Shown here: in pieces, positions 1 through 9,000 of the stretch
Layout: the number at the start of each line of letters is the position of its first letter
How positions within the stretch are numbered: the first letter of the stretch is position 1
Origin: Prevotella merdae
GTDB lineage: Bacteria > Bacteroidota > Bacteroidia > Bacteroidales > Bacteroidaceae
Direction of reading: 5' to 3'
DNA: 52,737 bases
Assembly (NCBI RefSeq): GCF_900290275.1
Contig: NZ_LT985324.1
Coordinates: forward strand, 1-52,737
The notes under the pieces: generated by a model
Database searches by the model: none
What the model was told of the DNA's origin: nothing
The model's input: the letters and a program-made list of their open reading frames with translations, nothing else
Program-made: the position numbers and the translations under genes

Positions 1-84
1 TGTAAGGTGTTCTAAAGCATAAAGACGATAAATCTCCTTGCTTAATTCAACTTCCTTTAATGTCTCTTCTAATGATTTTTTCAT
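1..84 (-). CDS. Partial CDS, N-terminal 28 residues, unknown
   Basis: A minus-strand reading frame opens with ATG at 84-82 and runs off the left edge without a stop. The 28 visible residues start MKKSLEETLKEVELSKEIYR and are charged and helix-forming, with no signal peptide or recognisable domain. It is divergently placed from nothing visible; the AraC-type gene to its right is on the same strand and ends with its own terminator at 171-222, so this gene is probably transcribed separately. The identity cannot be given from this fragment. Confidence 0.45.
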   Translation of the reverse strand, partial: MKKSLEETLKEVELSKEIYRLYALEHLT

Positions 85-162
85 TTCACTTACATTTTAG
101 GGAGTCAACCATATTTACAAAAAGACAAACACTTGTTGCTTACTGTATTTTCGGGATGTCTG

Positions 163-222
163 TAAAAAAACAATCGGTCAAGCAAAGGCCGGTATGGGTG
201 TGGCTCTTTGCTTGACCGATTG
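163..222 (-). terminator. Rho-independent terminator of the AraC-type gene
   Basis: A perfect 17-bp inverted repeat (171-187 with 206-222, core caatcggtcaagcaaag) encloses an 18-nt loop. Read on the minus strand it is followed at once by a run of seven T (the A run at 164-170), as expected for intrinsic termination downstream of the gene ending at 254. Confidence 0.85.
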
Positions 223-253
223 GAATAATTATTTGATAAGATGTGGGGTGAGC

Positions 254-1111
254 TTATTTGTTGACAAACTGGCGGTCGGTTACCATCTGGCGCTTAGTTA
301 GAACACCTTCGGCATATTCCTTTGGCGACATGCCACGATTGTTCTTAAAGCAGCGGTTGAAGTAGGGCACGTCGTTGAAGCCTACCATATAGCATACCTC
401 TGTAACATTAAATGAGCCCTGGCGCAGCAAGTAGCAAGCGCGGTCTACACGCAACTTGTTGAGGTAGGTGATGTAGGTCTGTCCGGTAGCCTTCTTGAAG
501 AAGGTGCAGAATGAAGAGCGGTTCATGCCTACATACTCGGCTATCATGTCGATGGTTATGGTGCGTGCGTAGTGCGACTGTGTAAAGTCCTTGATACGCT
601 TAATACGCTCGGATGTGCGGTCGTTCTCGGAGAATCTTCCTACCACCGTGGCCTGCTGCTCGCGCTTAGACAATAGCAGCAACAGACGGAAGAAGTATGG
701 CAAGAGCTCGCTTTCTTCCTCTTTTGTCATCATAGACATGAAGTCGGCCAAGACCTTTGTTGTGTTCTCGTCGAACGATAGTACCGACGATATTGATTTG
801 ACGCGCTCCAGTCGGTCGGTAAGCTCGGGGAAGGCGCTTACGCAACGGTCTATGAACTCTGTCTTGAATGTGAGCGTATAGTGACCTATCAATCCATCCT
901 CGTCCACACAGTCTTCGTCGAACTTCCAGCAATGTGGAATGTGTGGAGGGACAAATGCAAGGCTACCTGCGGCGAAGTCTTTCTCCGAATCGCCGAGTAC
1001 ACATTTGCCACGTCCAAAAACAACATATGTGAGCTCCCAAGAATCTTGACGATGTAGAGGAAGTTGCTCACTTGGTTTCATTCTCTTGTATTCAAATTTA
1101 TACAAATCCAT
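254..1111 (-). CDS. AraC/XylS-family transcriptional regulator
   Basis: A 285-residue regulator with the usual AraC layout. The N-terminal ~110 residues look like a cupin ligand-binding domain (runs such as FVPPHIPHCW). The C-terminal ~100 residues hold two helix-turn-helix motifs, the second with the family signature around GFNDVPYFNRCFKNNRGMSPKEY. It should bind DNA and respond to a small ligand, often a sugar in this family; the ligand cannot be read here. A TATCTTTG element on the minus strand at 1160-1167 gives a short leader and supports this start. No target operon lies directly beside it on the same strand, so it may act in trans. Confidence 0.9.
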   Translation of the reverse strand: MDLYKFEYKRMKPSEQLPLHRQDSWELTYVVFGRGKCVLGDSEKDFAAGSLAFVPPHIPHCWKFDEDCVDEDGLIGHYTLTFKTEFIDRCVSAFPELTDRLERVKSISSVLSFDENTTKVLADFMSMMTKEEESELLPYFFRLLLLLSKREQQATVVGRFSENDRTSERIKRIKDFTQSHYARTITIDMIAEYVGMNRSSFCTFFKKATGQTYITYLNKLRVDRACYLLRQGSFNVTEVCYMVGFNDVPYFNRCFKNNRGMSPKEYAEGVLTKRQMVTDRQFVNK

Positions 1112-1159
1112 ATTGTAGTAATTCTTTGTTCTTTGTTTTTAATATTAGTGTTGATTATG

Positions 1160-1167
1160 CAAAGATA
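1160..1167 (-). promoter_or_regulatory. -7 element for the AraC-type gene
   Basis: The minus strand reads TATCTTTG, an exact match to the Bacteroidetes TAnnTTTG -7 box, about 48 bp upstream of the start codon. A clear -33 TTTG at the usual spacing is not evident. Confidence 0.5.
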
Positions 1168-1523
1168 TTTGGATAGCTCCATATCTCTTGCAAAAATACG
1201 ATTAAAAATTCATATCTTCTTATTTTGTTTACCTTTAAAAGGTTTTTATCGTATTGTTTATTATCCCAACATACTAAAGTTTTGTTATTTATATTCAGTT
1301 TTTATATCATTCGCACACAGATTAATGATATTTATGCCAAAGATACAACTTTCTGTATATACTAACAAAAATAACGGCTAAATTTAAGACTTATTATCGT
1401 TTGGGCTCGTATTTTATACGATTCTGATAATCGTAGATTACATTTTACGCTAAAAATAGTCTAATTAACTACAAAGGTATAAAAAATATTGGAATCCATT
1501 ATACTCTTTATCAAATTAATTTA
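1168..1523. other. AT-rich divergent intergenic region
   Basis: This stretch separates the divergent AraC-type and ATPase genes. It is very A+T rich, holds no credible reading frame and shows only scattered TTTG-like words, including a second possible minus-strand -7 box (TATTTTTG at 1191-1198). Nothing else is recognised. Confidence 0.5.
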
Positions 1524-1531
1524 TAAATTTG
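1524..1531 (+). promoter_or_regulatory. -7 element for the ATPase/DUF4435 operon
   Basis: TAAATTTG matches TAnnTTTG and lies 25 bp before the ATG at 1557. No good -33 element is seen at the right distance. Confidence 0.4.
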
Positions 1532-1556
1532 TAGAAATCTAAAACAACTGCACATT

Positions 1557-2384
1557 ATGAAATATGCCGAATATATCAAACAGATAGAGATTGAGTCGCT
1601 TTGGAGCGGACGTCGCCATGTGGTGTGGAACTTGGACCGTCAGGTGAACATACTAAGTGGTATAAACGGTGTGGGCAAGAGTACCATACTGAACAAGGTG
1701 GTAAAGGGGCTTGCGTCGGGTGGCGAATTTCCAAGCCATATGCTAAAAGGTGTGCACCTTATAGTAGAGCCCGAGGATGCCAAATGGATAAGATATGATG
1801 TGATACGCTCTTTTGACAGACCTATACTGAATCTTGACGCTGTGGGCAAGTTGAACACAGCCTTGAGCGACCTGACAACCGAGCTTGACCTGCAACTGTT
1901 CTTTCTTCAGCGCAAGTATCTTGACTATCAGGTGAACATTGGCAACCGTATTATAGCCTGTCTGCAAAGCGGAGACGCCGACACGGCACTAAAGGCACAG
2001 AAGATATCAGAGCCGAAGAAGACGTTCCAGGACCTTATAGACGACTTGTTTGCAGAGACTGGAAAGCACATTGTACGTACCGAGAACGAGATAAGATTCT
2101 CGCAAATAGGCGAGACGCTAACGCCTTATCAGTTGTCGAGCGGCGAGAAGCAGATGCTTGTGATAATGCTTACGGTGCTTGTGGAGGACCAGCAACCATA
2201 CGTGCTCTTTATGGACGAGCCCGAGGTGAGCCTGCATGTGGACTGGCAGCAGAGGCTGATAGACCTTATTCTGACACTTAACCCCAACGTGCAGATAATA
2301 TTGACCACACACTCGCCAGCCGTGATAATGAACGGATGGGCCGATAGAGTGACAGAAGTGAGCGATATTACTGACCAAATCTAA
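1557..2384 (+). CDS. AAA/ABC-type ATPase of a two-gene module (AriA-like)
   Basis: A 275-residue cytoplasmic ATPase of the OLD/AAA15-like type. Visible motifs: Walker A GINGVGKS (35-42), ABC-type signature LSSGEKQ (193-199), Walker B VLFMDEPE (216-223) and the switch histidine in TTHSP (H252). The central insert is helical and short, so this is a compact member of the family. The next gene, a DUF4435 protein, starts 5 bp after the stop, so the two are surely co-transcribed. ATPase + DUF4435 is the gene composition of the PARIS anti-phage system (AriA + AriB). The ATPase fold is certain; a defence role is inferred from the pairing, and a housekeeping DNA or RNA function is possible because the neighbours are core genes. 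Confidence 0.85.
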   Translation: MKYAEYIKQIEIESLWSGRRHVVWNLDRQVNILSGINGVGKSTILNKVVKGLASGGEFPSHMLKGVHLIVEPEDAKWIRYDVIRSFDRPILNLDAVGKLNTALSDLTTELDLQLFFLQRKYLDYQVNIGNRIIACLQSGDADTALKAQKISEPKKTFQDLIDDLFAETGKHIVRTENEIRFSQIGETLTPYQLSSGEKQMLVIMLTVLVEDQQPYVLFMDEPEVSLHVDWQQRLIDLILTLNPNVQIILTTHSPAVIMNGWADRVTEVSDITDQI

Positions 2385-2389
2385 GGATT

Positions 2390-3385
2390 ATGGCTAAACG
2401 ACTCCGCGACAGCATAACGTCGCAATATATAGAAGCCGCCAACCGCCTTAACTCGCAGAAGGCGCGCCGACGCATCGTGGCATATGTAGAGAGCTATGAT
2501 GACGTGTTCTTTTGGCGTGCAATATTGAACCGTTTTGAGAATGATGAGCGCTACTTTGAGGTGATGTTGCCATCAAGGTTGGAGCATCTTGAACGCGGCA
2601 AGAAGGCGGCTATAATGAGTCTGATATCGGGTGGCGCCATTGGCAAGGATATGATAGCGTGTGTGGATGCCGACTACGACTATCTGCAACAGGGCGCTAC
2701 ACCTACATCGAAAACCATATTGGAGAGTCCATACATATTCCATACTTATGCCTATGCCATAGAGAATATGCAATGTTATGCCCCATCGTTGCATGATATA
2801 TGTGTGGCTGTAACGCTGAACGACAGCTCAAAATTCAACTTCGAGACATTTCTGAGCGAGTTCTCTACAGCTATATTCCCGCTGTTTGTATGGAATATAT
2901 GGTCGTATCGCACATCGTCTACGCAGAAGTTTTCGATAACCGACTTTCTTCGTGCCATAGAGATGGGCAATATATCGCCCGATACGGCAGCCGAACAGCT
3001 TGCCACATTGCGCCGTAGAGTAGGCCATCGCATCAACATCTTGCAGCGTCAGCATCCGGATGCCAAGGAGAGTTATCTCAAGATAAAGGAAGAGCTGAAG
3101 CAGCTGGGGGTGGTTCCGGCGCAGACATACATGTATATTCAGGGTCATTTCCTGTTCGACAAGATTGTTTTGCCGCTGTTAAAGAAGGTGTGCAACCAGC
3201 TTATGCGTGAACGTGAGCGCGAAATCTCGCGCCAGAGTGTTCACTCCACACAGTACAACAACGAGATGTCGTGCTACTCGTCGAGCGTTGCGGATGTGCA
3301 GCTTATGATGAGACGCAATATTGGGTTTACGGCTTCGGAACAGTATAAGAGAATTGTGGCAGACCTGGAAAAAAGGATAGAATGA
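2390..3385 (+). CDS. DUF4435 protein with TOPRIM-like acidic motifs (AriB-like)
   Basis: A 331-residue soluble protein. Near the N-terminus a strand ends in a glutamate followed by YDDVFFWR (E34), and a second strand carries a DxD motif (IACVDADYDYL, D93 and D95). E plus DxD is the metal-binding pattern of TOPRIM nucleases and topoisomerases, and this arrangement is typical of DUF4435. In PARIS the equivalent protein, AriB, is the toxic nuclease released by the ATPase when a phage anti-restriction protein is sensed, and it has been reported to cut tRNA. It is read with the ATPase gene just upstream. The family call is fairly safe; nuclease activity and tRNA as target are inferences. Confidence 0.8.
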   Translation: MAKRLRDSITSQYIEAANRLNSQKARRRIVAYVESYDDVFFWRAILNRFENDERYFEVMLPSRLEHLERGKKAAIMSLISGGAIGKDMIACVDADYDYLQQGATPTSKTILESPYIFHTYAYAIENMQCYAPSLHDICVAVTLNDSSKFNFETFLSEFSTAIFPLFVWNIWSYRTSSTQKFSITDFLRAIEMGNISPDTAAEQLATLRRRVGHRINILQRQHPDAKESYLKIKEELKQLGVVPAQTYMYIQGHFLFDKIVLPLLKKVCNQLMREREREISRQSVHSTQYNNEMSCYSSSVADVQLMMRRNIGFTASEQYKRIVADLEKRIE

Positions 3386-3387
3386 TA

Positions 3388-3497
3388 GCGGCTGTTGATA
3401 TAAACGATGGCGGTTGTTGATATAAACGATGGCGATTGTTGATATAAACGATGGCGATTGTTGATATAAATGATACTATTAGTTGATATAGATGCTA
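3388..3497. repeat. 22-bp tandem repeat, about five copies
   Basis: Five consecutive 22-bp units (starts 3388, 3410, 3432, 3454, 3476) share the core gttgatataaacgat; the first four are almost identical and the fifth is degenerate. There are no spacers, so this is a plain tandem array. It begins 3 bp after the stop of the DUF4435 gene and ends just before the promoter of the tRNA nucleotidyltransferase gene. Confidence 0.9.
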
Positions 3498-3529
3498 TGG
3501 TTTTGCACTAAAAATTCAGTATTTTTTTG

Positions 3530-3537
3530 TACCTTTG
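3530..3537 (+). promoter_or_regulatory. -7 element for the tRNA nucleotidyltransferase gene
   Basis: TACCTTTG, an exact TAnnTTTG match, sits 30 bp before the ATG at 3568. A start at 3535 would lie inside this element, which is why the later start is preferred. A TTTTG at 3501-3505 could be the -33 box, though its spacing is a few bases long. Confidence 0.6.
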
Positions 3538-3567
3538 TGCTCGATTATAGTATTGCAATATAAAGAC

Positions 3568-5028
3568 ATGAAGTTATATAGTGATGCCGAACTGGCACAG
3601 ATACTCGACAAGAAGATTTTTCATAAGATAGGCGAAGTGGCCGACGAGATGCATGTAGAGTGTTATCTTGTAGGCGGATACGTACGCGATATATTCCTGG
3701 AACGACCCACCAACGACATAGATGTTGTGGTGGTAGGCAGCGGCATTGATGTGGCAAAGGCTCTGCAAAAGAAACTTGGTGTAAATCCAAAGAATGGCAA
3801 GCCGCGTGCACATTTGGCTGTATACCGCAACTTCGGCACAGCCCAGGTGAAGTATTATGACACGGAAGTGGAATTTGTAGGGGCACGTCGCGAGAGTTAC
3901 GACCGCAACTCGCGCAAGCCAGTTGTTGAGGATGGCACACTGGAAGACGATCAGAACCGTAGAGACTTTACTATAAACGCCATGGCTGTATGTTTGAACA
4001 AGGACCGTTTTGGCGAATTGGTAGACCCTTTTGACGGTATCTACGACCTTGAAGACGGTATTATACGCACACCACTCGACCCAGACATTACATTCTCTGA
4101 CGACCCATTGCGCATGATGAGATGTGTAAGGTTCTCGGCACAGCTGCGCTTCTTTATCGACGAGGAAACATTCGACGCCCTTGGACGTAATGCCGAGCGC
4201 ATAAAGATTGTAAGTGGCGAGCGCATAGCCGATGAGCTGAACAAGATAATGAAGACACCTCAGCCCAGTAGAGGATTTGTGGAATTGCAGCGATGCGGAC
4301 TGTTGCAACTTATTATTCCTGAGCTTGCAGCCCTTGATGTGGTGGAGACACGCAACGGAAGAGCACATAAGAACAACTTCTACCATACGCTGGAGGTGGT
4401 GGACAATGTGGCAAAGAACAGCGACAACCTATGGTTGCGCTGGGCGGCTTTGTTCCACGATATAGGCAAGCCTAAGTCGAAACGATGGGAACCGGCTGCT
4501 GGTTGGACATTCCATAACCACAACTATCTTGGCGCAAAGATGATTCCGTCGATATTCCGACGCATGAAGTTGCCTATGGATGCCAAGATGAAATATGTGG
4601 AGAAACTTGTGGACCTGCACATGCGCCCAATAGTAATAGCCGACGAGGAGGTGACCGACTCGGCTGTAAGACGACTGATGAACGATGCTGGCGATGATAT
4701 CGACGACTTGATGACTCTGTGCGAGGCCGATATCACATCGAAGAACGAGGTGAGGAAGAAGCAATTCAGAGAAAACTTCCGCATGGTGCGCGAGAAACTT
4801 GCCGACCTTAAGGAGCGCGACTATAAACGTCTGCTGCAACCCGTAGTAGACGGCAACGAGATAATGGAACTGTTTGGACTGAAGCCTTGTAGGGAGGTTG
4901 GACAGCTAAAACAATATCTTAAGGACGCTGTACTGGACAATAGAGTGGCCAACGAACACGAGCCGCTGATGGAGTTGCTTACAGCCAAAGCCAAAGAAAT
5001 GGGACTTGAGCCATTGCCTAAAGCATAA
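3568..5028 (+). CDS. cca: HD-domain tRNA nucleotidyltransferase (CCA-adding/poly(A) polymerase family)
   Basis: A class II nucleotidyltransferase of 486 residues from this start. The catalytic head shows YLVGGYVRD (33-41) followed by the metal-binding D50-x-D52 in TNDIDVV, then the RRDFTINAMA motif and the RNA-binding neck (DPLRMMRCVRFSAQL). An HD phosphohydrolase domain follows, with ALFHDIGKP around H297-D298. It adds or repairs the 3'-CCA of tRNAs; the HD domain suggests additional phosphatase or phosphodiesterase activity. An in-frame ATG lies 33 bp upstream but falls within the promoter. It follows the ATPase/DUF4435 pair, separated by the 22-bp array and its own promoter, so it is probably a separate transcription unit. 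Confidence 0.93.
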   Translation: MKLYSDAELAQILDKKIFHKIGEVADEMHVECYLVGGYVRDIFLERPTNDIDVVVVGSGIDVAKALQKKLGVNPKNGKPRAHLAVYRNFGTAQVKYYDTEVEFVGARRESYDRNSRKPVVEDGTLEDDQNRRDFTINAMAVCLNKDRFGELVDPFDGIYDLEDGIIRTPLDPDITFSDDPLRMMRCVRFSAQLRFFIDEETFDALGRNAERIKIVSGERIADELNKIMKTPQPSRGFVELQRCGLLQLIIPELAALDVVETRNGRAHKNNFYHTLEVVDNVAKNSDNLWLRWAALFHDIGKPKSKRWEPAAGWTFHNHNYLGAKMIPSIFRRMKLPMDAKMKYVEKLVDLHMRPIVIADEEVTDSAVRRLMNDAGDDIDDLMTLCEADITSKNEVRKKQFRENFRMVREKLADLKERDYKRLLQPVVDGNEIMELFGLKPCREVGQLKQYLKDAVLDNRVANEHEPLMELLTAKAKEMGLEPLPKA

Positions 5029-5099
5029 TGGCAATAGGCTCAACCCTAAATTATTTAATCCTTTTGCCGCAAAAGCGTACTTATATATAAAAAAAGTAG

Positions 5100-5107
5100 T
5101 AACTTTG
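5100..5107 (+). promoter_or_regulatory. -7 element for purL
   Basis: TAACTTTG fits TAnnTTTG and lies 43 bp before the purL ATG. No clear -33 box at the expected distance. Confidence 0.45.
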
Positions 5108-5150
5108 CAGACAAATCAGAATTTAATTTCCAAAACACTATACAAGCAGT

Positions 5151-8100
5151 ATGATTTTATTTTTCATGACTCCAAGCAAGAGCGTGATTGCCACAGAAGT
5201 GGATCACAAGCTCTCTCAAGACGAGATCAATGAACTGTGTTGGCTTTACGGCGGTGCCACTCTCATAGAGGGTGAGACTGTCGAAGGATTCTTTGTGGGT
5301 CCACGCCGCGAAATGATTACTCCATGGAGTACGAATGCCGTAGAGATAACTCAGAATATGAGCCTCCACGGCATTTCGCGTATTGAGGAGTACTTCCCAG
5401 TAAGCTCGAAGGATGCCGACCACGACCCGATGCTTCAACGCATGTATGAAGGTTTGGATCAGACTGTTTTCACAGTCAATCATCAACCTGAACCCATCAA
5501 GCGTGTAGAGAACATCGAGGAGTACAACGAGCAGGAAGGTTTGGCTCTATCGTCAGAGGAGATTGAGTATCTCCACAAGATAGAGAAGGAACTTGGTCGT
5601 CCATTGACCGACTCAGAAATCTTCGGTTTCGCACAGATCAACTCAGAGCACTGTCGCCATAAGATATTTGGCGGCACATTCATCATCGACGGCAAAGAGA
5701 TGGAGTCGTCGCTGTTTGCTATGATTAAGCAGACCACAAAGGAGAACCCAAATAAGATTCTCTCTGCTTATAAGGATAATGTGGCTTTTGCCCAGGGTCC
5801 TGTTGTGGAGCAGTTTGCACCAAAGGACCAGTCAACATCTGATTATTTCCAGGTGAAGGACATAGAGAGCGTAATCTCTCTTAAGGCAGAGACCCACAAC
5901 TTCCCAACTACTGTAGAGCCTTTCAACGGTGCAGCTACCGGTACAGGTGGTGAGATTCGCGACCGTATGGGTGGTGGTGTAGGCTCATGGCCTATTGCAG
6001 GTACAGCTGTATACATGACAGCTTATCCACGTCTAAAGGACGACGACAACCTGACACGCGATTGGGAGGACATCATGCCCGTGCGCAAATGGTTGTATCA
6101 GACACCTGAGCAGATTCTTATTAAGGCTTCTAATGGTGCATCAGACTTCGGTAACAAGTTTGGTCAGCCACTTATCACCGGTTCGGTACTTACATTCGAG
6201 CATCAGGAAGGCGAGGAGAAATATGCATATGACAAGGTTATCATGCTTGCAGGTGGCGTAGGCTACGGCACCAAGCGCGACTGCCTCAAGAAGGAACCAC
6301 AGAAGGGCAACAAGGTTGTTGTAGTAGGTGGCGACAACTATCGTATCGGTCTTGGCGGTGGCTCTGTATCATCAGTAGACACTGGTCGCTATTCAAACGG
6401 TATCGAGCTTAATGCTGTTCAGCGTGCCAACCCAGAGATGCAGAAGCGTGCATATAACTTGGTTCGCGCACTTTGCGAGGAAGATGTCAACCCTGTAGTT
6501 AGTATCCATGACCATGGATCAGCAGGTCACCTCAACTGTCTCTCGGAGCTTGTTGAGGAGTGTGGTGGCGAGATAGATATGACAAAGTTGCCTATCGGCG
6601 ACAAGACACTTTCGTCAAAGGAAATCATTGCCAACGAGAGCCAGGAGCGTATGGGCTTGCTCATCGACGAGAAACATATCGACCACGTGCGCCGCATAGC
6701 AGAGCGCGAGCGTGCTCCGCTGTATGTAGTAGGCGAGACAACTGGCGACGCCCACTTCTCATTCAAGCAGGGCGACGGAGTTAAGCCTTTCGACCTCGAC
6801 GTTGCTCAGATGTTCGGTCACTCACCAAAGACCATTATGCGCGACGAGACCGTAGAGCGTCACTACAAGGATGCTGAATATACTCATGAGGAAACTTCGG
6901 AGAATGGCAAGGACGACGTTCTTGACAAATATGTAAGTCGTGTATTGCAGCTTGAGGCAGTGGCATGTAAGGATTGGTTGACAAATAAGGTTGACCGCTC
7001 GGTAACTGGTAAAATTGCACGCCAGCAGTGCCAAGGCGAGATACAGTTGCCACTTTCCGACTGTGGTGTTGTAGCCCTGGACTACCGTGGCAAGAAGGGT
7101 ATCGCTACTGCTCTTGGACATGCTCCTCAGGCAGGTTTGGCTTCACCCGAGGCTGGATCTGTATTATCTGTAGCCGAGGCCCTTACTAACATCGTTTGGG
7201 CTCCTTTGGCTGATGGCATGAACAGCCTTTCGCTCTCGGCCAACTGGATGTGGCCTTGCCGCTCGCAGAAGGGCGAGGATGCTCGTCTATATAGTGCTGT
7301 TAAGGCATTAAGCGAGTTCTGTTTGGCATTGAAGGTAAATGTTCCTACCGGTAAGGACTCTCTGTCGTTGAGCCAGCAGTATCCTAACGGCGAGAAGATT
7401 ATATCTCCGGGAACCGTTATCGTAAGCGCAGGTGGCGAGGTTTCAGACATCCGTAAGGTTGTTTCGCCAGTTCTCGTGAACGACAAGAACTCTTCACTCT
7501 ATCATATCGATTTCTCATTCGACGAGCAGCGTCTTGGTGGTAGCGCTTTCGCACAGAGCCTTGGCTTCGTGGGCGATGATGTTCCTACCGTAAAGAACCC
7601 AGAATATTTTGCCGACTGTTTCAATGCAGTTCAGGACATGATAGAGAAGGGATGGATTATGGCAGGACATGACATCTCGGCAGGTGGTCTTATTACTACA
7701 TTGCTTGAAATGTGCTTCGCCAACAAGGAAGGCGGTATGAGCATCAACCTCCATAATCTTGCAGGCAACGACATCATAAAGATGTTGCTTGCTGAGAATC
7801 CAGGTGTTGTTATTCAGGTTTCGGATAAGTACAAGGATGAGTTCAAGGAGTATATGGAGGATAACGGTATAGGCTACGCAAAGATTGGTTATCCAACTCC
7901 GTCAGAGCGCACCATCGTTATCAAGAAGGACGAGTATACTCATACCTTCGATATCGACGCTTTGCGCGATACATGGTATAAGACTTCTTACTTGCTCGAC
8001 CGTGACCAGAGCTTCAACGGATGTGCTGCTAAGCGTCGCGACAATTACAAGAAACAACCATTGGAGATGAAGTTCCACGACTCATTCAAGGGCTCTCTTG

Positions 8101-8891
8101 AGAGCTACGGCATATCTGCCGATCGCCGCACAGCATCAGGCATCAAGTCTGCCATCATCCGTGAAAAGGGTACAAATGGTGAGCGCGAGATGGCTTACTC
8201 ACTCTATCTTGCTGGCTTCGATGTTAAGGACGTTATGATGACCGACCTTATCACTGGTCGCGAGACTCTTGAGGATGTCAACATGATTGTGTTCTGTGGT
8301 GGATTCTCTAACTCCGACGTTCTTGGTTCGGCTAAGGGTTGGGCTGGCGCATTCCTCTTCAACCCGAAGGCTAAGGAGGCTCTCGACAAGTTCTATGCTC
8401 GCAAGGATACTCTATCACTCGGTATCTGCAACGGTTGCCAGCTTATGGTTGAGCTCAACCTTATCAATCCTGAGCACGAGAAACGCACACGCATGTTGCA
8501 CAACAACTCGCACAAGTTTGAGAGCACATTCCTTGGCTTGGAGATTCCGCAAAACAACAGTGTGATGTTCTCTTCACTCAGCGGCGACAAACTTGGCATC
8601 TGGGTAGCTCATGGCGAGGGCAAGTTCTCATTGCCTGAGTCAGAGGACAAGTATAATGTTGTGGCTCGCTACAACTATGCAGAATATCCTGGCAACCCGA
8701 ATGGTTCAGACTACAATGTAGCTGGTATCTGCTCGGCAGATGGTCGCCATTTGGCTATGATGCCTCACTTGGAGCGTGCCATCTTCCCATGGCAGAATGC
8801 TTGGTATCCTGCAGAGCATCGTCAGGATGACGTAACTCCTTGGATAGAGGCTTTCGTAAATGCACGTAAGTGGATTGAGAATAATAAGTAA
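5151..8891 (+). CDS. purL: Phosphoribosylformylglycinamidine synthase (FGAM synthetase)
   Basis: The single-chain large PurL of 1246 residues. It converts FGAR, glutamine and ATP to FGAM in de novo purine synthesis. An N-terminal PurS-like region and linker are followed by two AIR-synthase-type halves; LKAETHNFPTTVEPFNGAAT is the ATP-binding segment of the first half. A class I glutaminase domain closes the protein, with catalytic Cys in GICNGCQLM (C1093) and a His/Glu pair near the C-terminus (MMPHLERAIFPWQ). The start MILFFMTPSKS is chosen for length; a second ATG 15 bp on is possible. The gene is monocistronic, with a strong hairpin after it. Confidence 0.97.
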   Translation: MILFFMTPSKSVIATEVDHKLSQDEINELCWLYGGATLIEGETVEGFFVGPRREMITPWSTNAVEITQNMSLHGISRIEEYFPVSSKDADHDPMLQRMYEGLDQTVFTVNHQPEPIKRVENIEEYNEQEGLALSSEEIEYLHKIEKELGRPLTDSEIFGFAQINSEHCRHKIFGGTFIIDGKEMESSLFAMIKQTTKENPNKILSAYKDNVAFAQGPVVEQFAPKDQSTSDYFQVKDIESVISLKAETHNFPTTVEPFNGAATGTGGEIRDRMGGGVGSWPIAGTAVYMTAYPRLKDDDNLTRDWEDIMPVRKWLYQTPEQILIKASNGASDFGNKFGQPLITGSVLTFEHQEGEEKYAYDKVIMLAGGVGYGTKRDCLKKEPQKGNKVVVVGGDNYRIGLGGGSVSSVDTGRYSNGIELNAVQRANPEMQKRAYNLVRALCEEDVNPVVSIHDHGSAGHLNCLSELVEECGGEIDMTKLPIGDKTLSSKEIIANESQERMGLLIDEKHIDHVRRIAERERAPLYVVGETTGDAHFSFKQGDGVKPFDLDVAQMFGHSPKTIMRDETVERHYKDAEYTHEETSENGKDDVLDKYVSRVLQLEAVACKDWLTNKVDRSVTGKIARQQCQGEIQLPLSDCGVVALDYRGKKGIATALGHAPQAGLASPEAGSVLSVAEALTNIVWAPLADGMNSLSLSANWMWPCRSQKGEDARLYSAVKALSEFCLALKVNVPTGKDSLSLSQQYPNGEKIISPGTVIVSAGGEVSDIRKVVSPVLVNDKNSSLYHIDFSFDEQRLGGSAFAQSLGFVGDDVPTVKNPEYFADCFNAVQDMIEKGWIMAGHDISAGGLITTLLEMCFANKEGGMSINLHNLAGNDIIKMLLAENPGVVIQVSDKYKDEFKEYMEDNGIGYAKIGYPTPSERTIVIKKDEYTHTFDIDALRDTWYKTSYLLDRDQSFNGCAAKRRDNYKKQPLEMKFHDSFKGSLESYGISADRRTASGIKSAIIREKGTNGEREMAYSLYLAGFDVKDVMMTDLITGRETLEDVNMIVFCGGFSNSDVLGSAKGWAGAFLFNPKAKEALDKFYARKDTLSLGICNGCQLMVELNLINPEHEKRTRMLHNNSHKFESTFLGLEIPQNNSVMFSSLSGDKLGIWVAHGEGKFSLPESEDKYNVVARYNYAEYPGNPNGSDYNVAGICSADGRHLAMMPHLERAIFPWQNAWYPAEHRQDDVTPWIEAFVNARKWIENNK

Positions 8892-8906
8892 TAGATAATA
8901 ATAAGA

Positions 8907-8972
8907 TCCCACTCCCAACCCTCCCTCTGAAGGGAGGGAGCGGTATGCATATACTGCTTGTTGGGAGTGGGA
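8907..8972. terminator. Nested hairpin after purL, probable terminator
   Basis: Arms tcccactcccaac (8907-8919) and gttgggagtggga (8960-8972) pair perfectly over 13 bp. Inside the loop a second 8-bp hairpin forms (ccctccct at 8919-8926, agggaggg at 8931-8938). No long T run follows, so it may act as an mRNA-stabilising or repeated element as well as a terminator. Confidence 0.6.
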
Positions 8973-9000
8973 CTTATTATATATATGGAATTGGTTTTAT

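Noticed and set aside
1557..3385. Complete abortive-infection operon including the tRNA nucleotidyltransferase
   Set aside because: The cca gene has its own promoter and is a normal core enzyme in sequence, so it is not counted as part of the module, only as a notable neighbour.
3388..3497. CRISPR array
   Set aside because: Units are contiguous with no variable spacers, and no cas gene is present. The same holds for 26354-26515.
3574..4386. A 270-codon minus-strand frame inside the cca gene
   Set aside because: Antisense of a well-conserved gene, with improbable composition and no supporting promoter or motif.
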